DNA of 64,000 bases from CSP1-5 sp964348275 (GTDB lineage: Bacteria > Methylomirabilota > Methylomirabilia > Methylomirabilales > CSP1-5): NCBI GenBank assembly GCA_964348275.1, contig CAYGBT010000004.1, forward strand, positions 1-64,000, written 5' to 3'. The notes beneath the pieces are model-generated. The model was given only the letters and a program-made list of their open reading frames with translations, was not told where the DNA came from and did not search any database. Both the position numbers and the translations under genes were made by a program. Shown here piece by piece: positions 48,845 to 56,060 of this stretch. The stretch's first letter is position 1. Each line of letters begins with the position of its first letter.

Positions 48845-50637
48845 GAGGCTCCCCCCAACTTTGAAGTGCCAACCACGATTTCATTTCCCTCCCCAAGTCC
48901 TTTATCCATGGCCTGTAACGCCTCCGAGCGAATCCGTCCGGCCCGGTAGGCGCGGATGAAGGCCTCCACCACCTTGGGGTCGAACTGAGACCCTGCACAT
49001 CGCTGGATTTCCCTAACCGCCGCTTCGTCGCTGATCCGTGGACGGTAGGGGCGGTCTGTGGTCATCGCGTCGAAGGTATCGGCCACGGCGATGATCCGGG
49101 ATGCCATCGGAATCTCTTCCCCTTTTAGTCCGTCCGGATATCCCTGCCCATCGCACCGCTCCTGATGATGTCGCACCGCCGGAATTACGGCGTCGAGCTG
49201 CTTGATCGGGGCTAGGATCTCCGCCCCCAGTTCTGGATGCTCCCGGATATGCGCCAGCTCATCGGGAGTCAGGGGTCCGTCCTTTTGGAGCACCACATCT
49301 CGGATACCAATCTTGCCCACGTCGTGTAAGATGGCAGCAAGATGAAGCGTCTCCGTCTCCTCGGAGTTTAGGGTCAACTCCTCCCCTACGGTTAGGCAGA
49401 TCTCGACCACCCGCCGGACATGGCCCCCCGTGTAGGGATCCCGCTTCTCGATCGCTTCGGCCAAGGTCGCCGCCGTACTCAAGAAGGTCTCCTTCACCTC
49501 TTCATAGAGTCGGGCATTTTCAATGGCAATACCCACCTGGCGAGACAGCGACTCAAACAGGCGTTGATCCTCCGCATCGAAGGGACGATCGGTGCGTCGG
49601 TTAAGAGCCTGCAGAACCCCGATGATCCGGTCCCGACTCTTGACGGGGACGCAGATCATGTTTCGGGTGATGAAATGGGTTCGGAAGTCGACCCGTCGTG
49701 AAAACCGCGGATCTCGGCGCACGTCGCTCACAACGGTTGGCTTCCCCGTCTTGGCCACCCATCCAGCGATGCCCTCTCCGACCTTGAGCCGGACCTCCTT
49801 GACCTCCCTTCCCCGCTCTCCCAAAGCCACTTCGAAAACCAACTCGTCGCATTCTTCGTTTAGGAGGAGGAGGGATCCCACCTCACACTCCATGAGCCGG
49901 GTCGCGGCCTCAACGGCTAGCCGCAGCACTTCTGAGATTTGGAGCGTGGAGTTTAGAATGGCACTCAGCTCCATCAGGGTCGATGACTGAACGACCCGTT
50001 TTGCCGCCTCGGAGTAGAGTCGGGCGTTTTCCATTGTCATTCCCAACTGGTGTCCCATGGTGGTAGCCATCTCGGTATCTCGGGGGTCGAAGGCAGGAGA
50101 AGGCGGAAACCGCAGCAGTTCCAGCACTCCGACGATGCGGCCAGAGACGCGGAGCGGAAGGACGAGAAGCGAAGCCCGCCCCCCCCTATATCGAGGAATG
50201 ACCCAACCGTGCGGCCGTGCCCCGACGGTGCGAAGGAGCACGGTCTCGTCACCCGTGAAAAGCCCGCGGCGATACCCTCGCTTGAGGGAGACACTCTCCA
50301 GGGAGACTGTGGATCCATCGGTGCCCCGCTGAAGCCCAAAGAGGACCGTTTGTTTATCGGGATCGATCTGCAAGAGGATGCCGTAATCGGCTTCCAGGGT
50401 CTCGATAATGATTTTCAAGAGCAGATGGAAAAGCGATTCAGGCCGTAAGGTATTCGTGGACGCCCGGCGGATCGCCCTGAGCAGCTTGATGCGAAGGTCC
50501 TGTGTTTTCAACTCATTTTCCAGGACGGCAATCCGTGCCTGCTGACGGTCGAGCTGTTTCTGGTAGAGGGCCAGGAGCCGCCGCACTGCGAGTGGAGATT
50601 CCGGCTCGGTCCGGCGTGCCTGGCGATGTTTGCCCAC
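48841..50637 (-). CDS. GAF-GAF-HD-GYP protein, predicted c-di-GMP phosphodiesterase
   Basis: 598 aa, cytoplasmic. N-terminal coiled coil (about 15-55), GAF 1 (about 60-200), GAF 2 (about 215-365), then HD-GYP. The HD pair is intact in Leu-His-Asp-Val-Gly-Lys-Ile-Gly (near 440); the second metal motif His-Pro-Glu-Leu-Gly-Ala-Glu-Ile, His-His-Gln-Glu-Arg-Cys-Asp-Gly-Gln-Gly-Tyr-Pro-Asp-Gly (the GYP element with Gly-Gln-Gly-Tyr-Pro) and Asp-Thr-Phe-Asp-Ala-Met-Thr-Thr-Asp-Arg-Pro-Tyr follow. HD-GYP proteins hydrolyse c-di-GMP to GMP; the GAF ligands are unknown. GTG start with AGGAGAAGAG upstream, 8 nt after trpA. Confidence 0.93.
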   Translation of the reverse strand: MGKHRQARRTEPESPLAVRRLLALYQKQLDRQQARIAVLENELKTQDLRIKLLRAIRRASTNTLRPESLFHLLLKIIIETLEADYGILLQIDPDKQTVLFGLQRGTDGSTVSLESVSLKRGYRRGLFTGDETVLLRTVGARPHGWVIPRYRGGRASLLVLPLRVSGRIVGVLELLRFPPSPAFDPRDTEMATTMGHQLGMTMENARLYSEAAKRVVQSSTLMELSAILNSTLQISEVLRLAVEAATRLMECEVGSLLLLNEECDELVFEVALGERGREVKEVRLKVGEGIAGWVAKTGKPTVVSDVRRDPRFSRRVDFRTHFITRNMICVPVKSRDRIIGVLQALNRRTDRPFDAEDQRLFESLSRQVGIAIENARLYEEVKETFLSTAATLAEAIEKRDPYTGGHVRRVVEICLTVGEELTLNSEETETLHLAAILHDVGKIGIRDVVLQKDGPLTPDELAHIREHPELGAEILAPIKQLDAVIPAVRHHQERCDGQGYPDGLKGEEIPMASRIIAVADTFDAMTTDRPYRPRISDEAAVREIQRCAGSQFDPKVVEAFIRAYRAGRIRSEALQAMDKGLGEGNEIVVGTSKLGGAS

Positions 50638-50645
50638 CTCTTCTC

Positions 50646-51440
50646 CTATGGCATTGCCTGCTTCAAGCTCCGGACAAATCCGGCCACTTCACTGACGATC
50701 CCGGGGTCGCCGCTTGCTCGTTCCACGCGCTCCACGATGGCCGATCCCACGATCACCCCGTCGGCGAGCTTCGCAACCTGCGACACCTGAGCGGGCGTAC
50801 TGATGCCAAATCCGACCGCGATCGGCATGTCGGTCAACCGCCGCAAGCGACTCAGGGAAAGCTCAAGATCGGTCTGCATGGTATCCCTGGCCCCCGTTAC
50901 TCCTTTCAGGGAAACGTAGTAAATGTATCCCTGAGAGGACTCGGCGATGCGCCGGAGCCGTACGTCGGTGCTCGTTGGTGCAGCCAGAAAGATGGTATGA
51001 ACCGCAGCGGCCGCACAGCAGCGTTGCAATTCTTGGGCCTCTTCGGGAGGGAGATCTGGCACGATGACCCCGTCCACTCCCGCATCGCCAGCCCGGATGG
51101 CAAACTCGTGCGCGCCCGTGCGGAGGATCGGATTGATGTAGCTCATGAGGACGACGGGGATTTGGGATTTGCCGCGGATCTGCTCGACCAATCCGATGAC
51201 CCTTTTCAGCGTGACCCCACTCTCCAGGGCCCGCTGACTGGCACGCTGGATGGTGGTCCCATCGGCCAGGGGATCAGAAAAGGGAACCCCGAGCTCGAGG
51301 AGGTCTGCCCCTACCTCTTCAAAGGCCCACGCCAACTCCCGGGTGGTGGATAGGTCCGGATCCCCCGCCGTGATGAAAGGAATCAAGGCCTTCCGTCCGG
51401 TCGCTCGAAGTTCCTGAAATCGCCGGTCAATCCGGTTCAT
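50646..51440 (-). CDS. trpA: Tryptophan synthase alpha subunit
   Basis: 264 aa TIM barrel, cleaves indole-3-glycerol phosphate to indole. Phe-Ile-Thr-Ala-Gly-Asp-Pro, catalytic Glu in Leu-Leu-Glu-Leu-Gly-Val-Pro-Phe-Ser-Asp-Pro-Leu-Ala-Asp-Gly, Val-Leu-Met-Ser-Tyr, Gly-Val-Asp-Gly-Val-Ile-Val-Pro-Asp-Leu-Pro, Val-Gly-Phe-Gly-Ile. Last trp gene; the HD-GYP gene follows at 8 nt. Confidence 0.97.
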   Translation of the reverse strand: MNRIDRRFQELRATGRKALIPFITAGDPDLSTTRELAWAFEEVGADLLELGVPFSDPLADGTTIQRASQRALESGVTLKRVIGLVEQIRGKSQIPVVLMSYINPILRTGAHEFAIRAGDAGVDGVIVPDLPPEEAQELQRCCAAAAVHTIFLAAPTSTDVRLRRIAESSQGYIYYVSLKGVTGARDTMQTDLELSLSRLRRLTDMPIAVGFGISTPAQVSQVAKLADGVIVGSAIVERVERASGDPGIVSEVAGFVRSLKQAMP

Positions 51441-51447
51441 GATCTGC

Positions 51448-51536
51448 GTTCACGGTTGATGGTTCACGGTTCACAGCTACCCATTCGGAACCCTCCCGTC
51501 TATCAACTGTGCACCGTGAGCTGTCACCTATCACCG
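51448..51536. repeat. Heptamer palindrome R3 (GTTCACG class)
   Basis: Left arm GTTCACG-GTTGATG-GTTCACG-GTTCACA, unique core, right arm GTGCACC-GTGAGCT-GTCACCT-ATCACC. Fills the trpB/trpA junction; the last codons and stop of trpB lie inside the right arm. Confidence 0.7.
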
Positions 51537-52714
51537 AGGCGGGCCACGAGTTCAACGTCCTTATCCCCGCGTCCGGAAAGGTTGATGAGCAGGATGTCAT
51601 TTGCCCCCATCGCGGCCGACAGCGGGATGGCATAGGCAATGGCGTGTGCACACTCCAAGGCGGGAATAATACCTTCAAGGTTGGCAAGGAGCCGGAAGCC
51701 CTGGAGGGCCTCCTCATCAGTCACCGAGACGTATGACGCACGGCCAGTCTCCCTGAGGTGCGTATGCTCGGGTCCGACGCTCGGATAGTCGAGCCCTGCC
51801 GACACAGAGTGTGTGGTCTGGATTTGGCCGTCTCCGTTTTGCAGGACGTAGCTCAGCGTTCCATGAAGGACTCCCGGCTCGCCAGCCGCAAACCGAGCTG
51901 CGTGTCTCCCCGATTCGATCCCCAACCCTCCTGCCTCGACGCCGATCATCCGAACGCCGGCATCTTCAATGAAGGGATAAAAGAGACCGATCGCGTTCGA
52001 TCCTCCCCCTACACAGGCAAGCAGGACGTCCGGGAGCCGTCCCTCCGCCTCGAGCATCTGGCCTCGCGCCTCCCGGCCAATGACCGACTGAAAGTCACGG
52101 ACCATCATGGGAAAGGGATGAGCCCCTAGGACAGAACCCAGCACATAGTGAGTGTGCTCAACATTCGTCACCCAATCCCGCATGGCCTCGTTGATGGCGT
52201 CCTTCAATGTCCGGCTCCCCGCATCGACTGGTGTCACTTCGGCCCCCAAAAGCTGCATACGAAACACGTTGAGGGCCTGACGTTGCATATCCTCCGTCCC
52301 CATGTAGACCCGACACTCAAGACCGAAGAGGGCGGCGGCGGTCGCCGTCGCCACGCCGTGCTGTCCTGCTCCCGTCTCCGCGATGACTCTCCGCTTTCCC
52401 ATCCGGCGGGTCAGCAGCACCTGTCCGAGCGTGTTATTGATCTTATGGGCACCGGTGTGGCAGAGATCTTCCCGCTTCAGGTAAATCTTTGGGCCTCCAA
52501 GCTTCTCGGTCAGACGCTGGGCAAAATAGAGGGGCGTTGGTCTGCCAGCGAACTTTCGCAAATAATGGTCCAATTCGGTTTGGAAGCTTGGGTCTTGTTG
52601 GGCCTCGCGAAATGCCCGCTCGAGCTCCTCCAGGGGAGCCATTAAGGTCTCGGGAACATACCGGCCCCCATACCGCCCAAAATGGCCCTCATGATCTGGA
52701 ACAGACCACCTCAT
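51524..52714 (-). CDS. trpB: Tryptophan synthase beta subunit
   Basis: 396 aa PLP enzyme; condenses indole and serine. ATG 52714 overlaps the trpF stop (ATGA). Phe-Gly-Arg-Tyr-Gly-Gly-Arg-Tyr-Val-Pro-Glu-Thr-Leu, the PLP lysine in His-Thr-Gly-Ala-His-Lys-Ile-Asn-Asn, Glu-Thr-Gly-Ala-Gly-Gln-His-Gly, Gly-Gly-Gly-Ser-Asn-Ala-Ile-Gly, Ser-Ala-Gly-Leu-Asp-Tyr-Pro. Canonical TrpB1 length. Confidence 0.97.
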   Translation of the reverse strand: MRWSVPDHEGHFGRYGGRYVPETLMAPLEELERAFREAQQDPSFQTELDHYLRKFAGRPTPLYFAQRLTEKLGGPKIYLKREDLCHTGAHKINNTLGQVLLTRRMGKRRVIAETGAGQHGVATATAAALFGLECRVYMGTEDMQRQALNVFRMQLLGAEVTPVDAGSRTLKDAINEAMRDWVTNVEHTHYVLGSVLGAHPFPMMVRDFQSVIGREARGQMLEAEGRLPDVLLACVGGGSNAIGLFYPFIEDAGVRMIGVEAGGLGIESGRHAARFAAGEPGVLHGTLSYVLQNGDGQIQTTHSVSAGLDYPSVGPEHTHLRETGRASYVSVTDEEALQGFRLLANLEGIIPALECAHAIAYAIPLSAAMGANDILLINLSGRGDKDVELVARLGDR

Positions 52715-53328
52715 TGTGCCTCCCGCACGCATGTCACGAAATCCCGGACCTTCTTGGGATCCTTGCGGCCAGGTTCTGCCTCCACTCCACTTGACACATC
52801 AACCCCGTAGGGTTGTATCTGCCGGATCACCTCGGCGACATTTTCCGGGGTGAGGCCTCCCGCGATGATGACACGTCCAAAGGCCTTGGCGGACGATGCA
52901 ACCTCGAGGGGGAACCGCTGGCCGGTGCCTCCGAGCTTCCCCGCCACGAACGTGTCCAAGAGATAGGCATGCACGCGGTAGGCCTCGAAGGGCGGCAGCC
53001 CTTGGCCGCCCCCGATACGGAAGGCCTTGATGACCGATCCGGTCACGCGTCGACAATACTCGGGTGCCTCGGACCCGTGAAGCTGCACCACCCGGAATCC
53101 ACATCGCTTCATCAGCCCTTCGACTTCCTCAACCGGATGATCGGCAAAGAGCCCCACCGGCGTCACCAGAGGAGGCAGATTGTTGATAATGGCCAGGGCC
53201 GTCTCCGGATCGACGTATCGAGGAGTTCCCGGGACGAAGACGAAACCCAGGGCATCGGCGCCGACGTCGGCCGCCAGCTCGGCGTCCTTGGCGTTCGTGA
53301 TCCCGCAGATCTTAACCCGAACCGCCAT
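52711..53328 (-). CDS. trpF: Phosphoribosylanthranilate isomerase
   Basis: 205 aa from ATG 53328, where Val-Lys-Ile-Cys-Gly-Ile-Thr (catalytic Cys) begins; in-frame sequence upstream belongs to trpC in another frame. Gly-Phe-Val-Phe-Val-Pro-Gly-Thr-Pro-Arg-Tyr-Val, Val-Gly-Leu-Phe-Ala-Asp, Val-Gln-Leu-His-Gly, Leu-Leu-Asp-Thr (Asp general acid) and Ala-Gly-Gly-Leu-Thr-Pro-Glu-Asn-Val. Overlaps trpC by 17 nt and trpB by 4 nt. Confidence 0.95.
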   Translation of the reverse strand: MAVRVKICGITNAKDAELAADVGADALGFVFVPGTPRYVDPETALAIINNLPPLVTPVGLFADHPVEEVEGLMKRCGFRVVQLHGSEAPEYCRRVTGSVIKAFRIGGGQGLPPFEAYRVHAYLLDTFVAGKLGGTGQRFPLEVASSAKAFGRVIIAGGLTPENVAEVIRQIQPYGVDVSSGVEAEPGRKDPKKVRDFVTCVREAQ

Positions 53329-54115
53329 ACCCCCTCCCCAAGAGCTCCCGGACCTTTGCCTCCACGTCGCGGGCCCGAAGGACCCCCTCTCCGACCAAAA
53401 CGGCATCGATCCCAGCCGCTTCGAGGCGGGCAACCTCCCTTTGATCGTTGATGCCGCTTTCGCTGACAACGACACGATCTGGTGGAATCTCCGGGATGAG
53501 TGCAAAGGTGGTATCCAGGGAGACCTTGAACGTCTTGAGGTCCCGGTTGTTGATCCCCACGATGGGGACCTTGGCATCCAGAGCGGTATGCAGCTCTTCG
53601 CGCGTGTGGATCTCCGTGAGGGGGTGGAGGCCTATCTCCTGGGAGAGGGCCAGCAGGTCTTGCAAGGTTTGCGGCTCCAAGACGGCCGCAATCAAAAGGA
53701 CCGCGTCGGCCCCCCATGCACGGCTCTCGTAGACCTGATAGGGATCAAGAATGAAGTCCTTGCGGAGGACCGGCAGAAAGGCACTTGCCTTGGCCCGGGC
53801 CAGGTCGTGCAAGTTTCCGCGGAAAAAGGGCTCATCGGTCAGGATGGAAAGCGCCGCCGCTCCCCCACCGGTATAGGCTGAGATCAGGGCCTCGAGGTCG
53901 AATTCCTGCCGGATGATTCCTTGGGAGGGAGACGCCCGCTTCACCTCAGCGATCAACCGGATCCGCTCATCGCTCGACTGGCGATCCACCGCTTGGTGGA
54001 AGTCGCGAGGAGATGGTAGATCCCGAATCTGAGCCTTGAGGTCTTGGAGCGGGACCGCCACCTTTCGGGCAGTCACCTCTTCGCGCTTCGCTTTCACAAT
54101 CTTCTCTAAAATCAT
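53312..54115 (-). CDS. trpC: Indole-3-glycerol-phosphate synthase
   Basis: 267 aa. Glu-Val-Lys-Arg-Ala-Ser-Pro-Ser (substrate binding), Val-Leu-Arg-Lys-Asp-Phe-Ile (catalytic Lys), Val-Gly-Ile-Asn-Asn-Arg-Asp-Leu-Lys-Thr-Phe, Ser-Glu-Ser-Gly-Ile. Full-length and monofunctional, as trpF is separate. ATG 54115 lies next to R4. Confidence 0.96.
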   Translation of the reverse strand: MILEKIVKAKREEVTARKVAVPLQDLKAQIRDLPSPRDFHQAVDRQSSDERIRLIAEVKRASPSQGIIRQEFDLEALISAYTGGGAAALSILTDEPFFRGNLHDLARAKASAFLPVLRKDFILDPYQVYESRAWGADAVLLIAAVLEPQTLQDLLALSQEIGLHPLTEIHTREELHTALDAKVPIVGINNRDLKTFKVSLDTTFALIPEIPPDRVVVSESGINDQREVARLEAAGIDAVLVGEGVLRARDVEAKVRELLGRGYGGSG

Positions 54116-54120
54116 TTCCC

Positions 54121-54187
54121 GCTGTCAGCTGTCGGCAGTCAGCCGTCAGCATTCACTCCTTTACGCTGACCGCTGATAGCCGATTGC
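54121..54187. repeat. Heptamer palindrome R4 (GCTGAC class)
   Basis: Left arm GCTGTCA-GCTGTCG-GCAGTCA-GCCGTCA in perfect 7-nt phase, 17-nt core, right arm GCTGACC-GCTGATA-GCCGATT. The clearest example of the design. Fills the trpD/trpC junction. Confidence 0.8.
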
Positions 54188-54206
54188 TCGTGCTGTGTGT
54201 TGCACC

Positions 54207-55250
54207 TCATTGCTTACAGAAGGCGACCACCTTCTCCAATGTGTTCCAGGCAGTCCCGCTTTCAATGGATCGTTCTGCAGTGACGATCCCTTCCTGCATG
54301 TCTTGCGCGCCCCCACCAGCAACGATGGCGGCACCCGCGTTCAACACGACGATGTCTCGCCGGGGCCCCTTGGCTCCTTGAAGGATCTGCCTGATGATCT
54401 CGGCGTTCGCAGCGGCATCGCCCCCCCTGAGGTCGGCCAGCCGTGCTCGGGCAATCCCGAAATCCTCCGGCTGGACGAAGTATGTTCGTATGTGGCCGTT
54501 GTGCACTTCGGAGATCTTGGTCTCGGCGATAGTGGAGATCTCATCGAGGCCATCCATCCCATGGACGACAAAGGCCCGGTGGCAGCCCAGCTCGTTCATA
54601 ACACCCGCCAAGAGCTCGGTGAGCGCCCCATCGTACACGCCGATCACCTGCGCGGGAGCACTCGCGGGATTGGTCAAGGGCCCGAGGATATTGAAAAGCG
54701 TCCGGATCCGGATCTCGCGACGCGCCGACATGACAAATTTCATGGCCGGGTGAAGCAGCGGGGCAAAGAGAAACCCGATCCCGACCTCGTCAATACATCG
54801 GCCCACGCGCTCAGGCGCAAGATCGAGCAGAACACCGAGCGCCTCGATCACATCGGCACTCCCGCACGGCCCGGACACACCACGGTTGCCATGTTTGGCC
54901 ACGGGAATGCCCGCTCCCGCAACGACAAAAGCCGCCGCGGTAGAGATATTGAAGGTCCCTTGGGCGTCCCCTCCGGTCCCGCATGTGTCCACCAGCATCG
55001 GCTTGCCCAGATGGGGCCTCGCCTGCGCGCCCGCATGCCGGGTGGGCACCGGAGTTACTTTATCCCGCATCACGCGGGCAAAGCCACAGAGCTCCTCGAC
55101 GGTCTCTCCTTTTATCCGCATGGCGGTCAGGAAGGCAGCAACTTGCGCATCGGTAGCCTGGCCAGACATGAGGAACTCCATGACCTGGGCGGCCTCCTCC
55201 CGGCTGAGGTCCGTTCCGTCCACCACCTTATGAAGAGCCTCCACGATCAT
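54207..55250 (-). CDS. trpD: Anthranilate phosphoribosyltransferase
   Basis: 347 aa. Transfers PRPP ribose-phosphate to anthranilate. Asp-Thr-Cys-Gly-Thr-Gly-Gly-Asp (PRPP loop), Phe-Asn-Ile-Ser-Thr-Ala-Ala, Val-Ala-Lys-His-Gly-Asn-Arg, and Val-His-Gly-Met-Asp-Gly-Leu-Asp-Glu. Not fused to trpG. Flanked by R4 and R5. Confidence 0.96.
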   Translation of the reverse strand: MIVEALHKVVDGTDLSREEAAQVMEFLMSGQATDAQVAAFLTAMRIKGETVEELCGFARVMRDKVTPVPTRHAGAQARPHLGKPMLVDTCGTGGDAQGTFNISTAAAFVVAGAGIPVAKHGNRGVSGPCGSADVIEALGVLLDLAPERVGRCIDEVGIGFLFAPLLHPAMKFVMSARREIRIRTLFNILGPLTNPASAPAQVIGVYDGALTELLAGVMNELGCHRAFVVHGMDGLDEISTIAETKISEVHNGHIRTYFVQPEDFGIARARLADLRGGDAAANAEIIRQILQGAKGPRRDIVVLNAGAAIVAGGGAQDMQEGIVTAERSIESGTAWNTLEKVVAFCKQ

Positions 55251-55263
55251 TGCTCAGCCATCC

Positions 55264-55332
55264 CGCTGTCAGCGATCGGCAATCAGCTTCTGGCCTTTCA
55301 ACACCAATGGCCACTGCTGACAGCTGACTGCA
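55264..55332. repeat. Heptamer palindrome R5 (GCTGAC class)
   Basis: Left arm GCTGTCA-GCGATCG-GCAATCA, right arm GCTGACA-GCTGACT, with an inner TGGCC/GGCCA stem. Fills the trpG/trpD junction up to the trpG stop. Confidence 0.75.
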
Positions 55333-55896
55333 TTACACCCTGAGAAAGTTTCGCAAGAGATCTTTACCCACCGCGGTCAGGATCGACTCCGGGTGAAATT
55401 GCACCCCTTCTACCTGATGCTCCCTGTGGCGAAGCCCCATCAGCTCCCCCTCGACCGTCTGTGCTGTAATTTCGAGACAGGCGGGAAGACTCTCCCGCTC
55501 CACGACCAGACTGTGATAGCGAGTCGCCTCGAAAGGGTTGGGAAGATTTCGAAAGATGGTGCCTCCGTCATGCTGGATCAAGGAGGTCTTTCCATGCATC
55601 AGCCGTTCAGCTCGAACGATTCTCCCCCCAAACGCCGCTCCGATACACTGATGCCCGAGACAGACCCCCAGGATAGGGATACGACCCGCAAAGGCCAAGA
55701 TCAGGTCGCACGAAATTCCCGCCTCCTTCGGGGTGCAGGGGCCAGGCGAAATGACAATCCGCGCCGGACGAAGGTCTTCCACCTCGTTCAGGCTTACCTT
55801 GTCATTCCGGACCACATGGACCTTCTCACCAAGTTCCCCAAGGTATTGGACCAGGTTGTAGGTAAAGGAATCGTAATTGTCGATAACAAGAACCAT
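55333..55896 (-). CDS. trpG: Anthranilate synthase component II (glutaminase)
   Basis: 187 aa class-I amidotransferase supplying ammonia to TrpE. Asp-Asn-Tyr-Asp-Ser-Phe-Thr-Tyr-Asn, nucleophile Cys79 in Gly-Val-Cys-Leu-Gly-His-Gln, Ser-Pro-Gly-Pro, and the His/Glu pair in Gln-Phe-His-Pro-Glu-Ser. May also serve folate synthesis as PabA; no pabB is seen. GGGAG upstream of ATG 55896. Confidence 0.95.
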   Translation of the reverse strand: MVLVIDNYDSFTYNLVQYLGELGEKVHVVRNDKVSLNEVEDLRPARIVISPGPCTPKEAGISCDLILAFAGRIPILGVCLGHQCIGAAFGGRIVRAERLMHGKTSLIQHDGGTIFRNLPNPFEATRYHSLVVERESLPACLEITAQTVEGELMGLRHREHQVEGVQFHPESILTAVGKDLLRNFLRV

Positions 55897-55911
55897 TGCT
55901 CCCTCAGTTCA

Positions 55912-56060
55912 TGGGTCAGGCTTCATAGTTCAGAATCGATGGTTGACGGTTCACCGCTCTCTGTCGAGACGTTGCGTATCACGTTGTAACCGTTCTAGGT
56001 TCTCCATGAACCATGAACTATGAACTATGAACCGCATCGTCGGTGAGCGGTTCACGGTCC
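55912..56060. repeat. Heptamer palindrome R6 (GTTCATG class)
   Basis: Left arm with GTTCATG, CTTCATA, GTTCAGA, GTTGACG, GTTCACC units; right arm ATGAACC-ATGAACT-ATGAACT-ATGAACC and a following GTGAGCG-GTTCACG block. The largest of the six. It fills the trpE/trpG junction and extends into the last codons of trpE. Confidence 0.7.

Noticed and set aside
54195..55343. Long plus-strand frame (382 codons) across trpD
   Set aside because: Exact antisense shadow of trpD; no ribosome site or family pattern.
51448..56060. CRISPR array or CRISPR-like remnant in the trp operon
   Set aside because: Units are 7 nt and in inverted pairs, without 28-37-nt direct repeats or regular spacers; no cas genes are seen.
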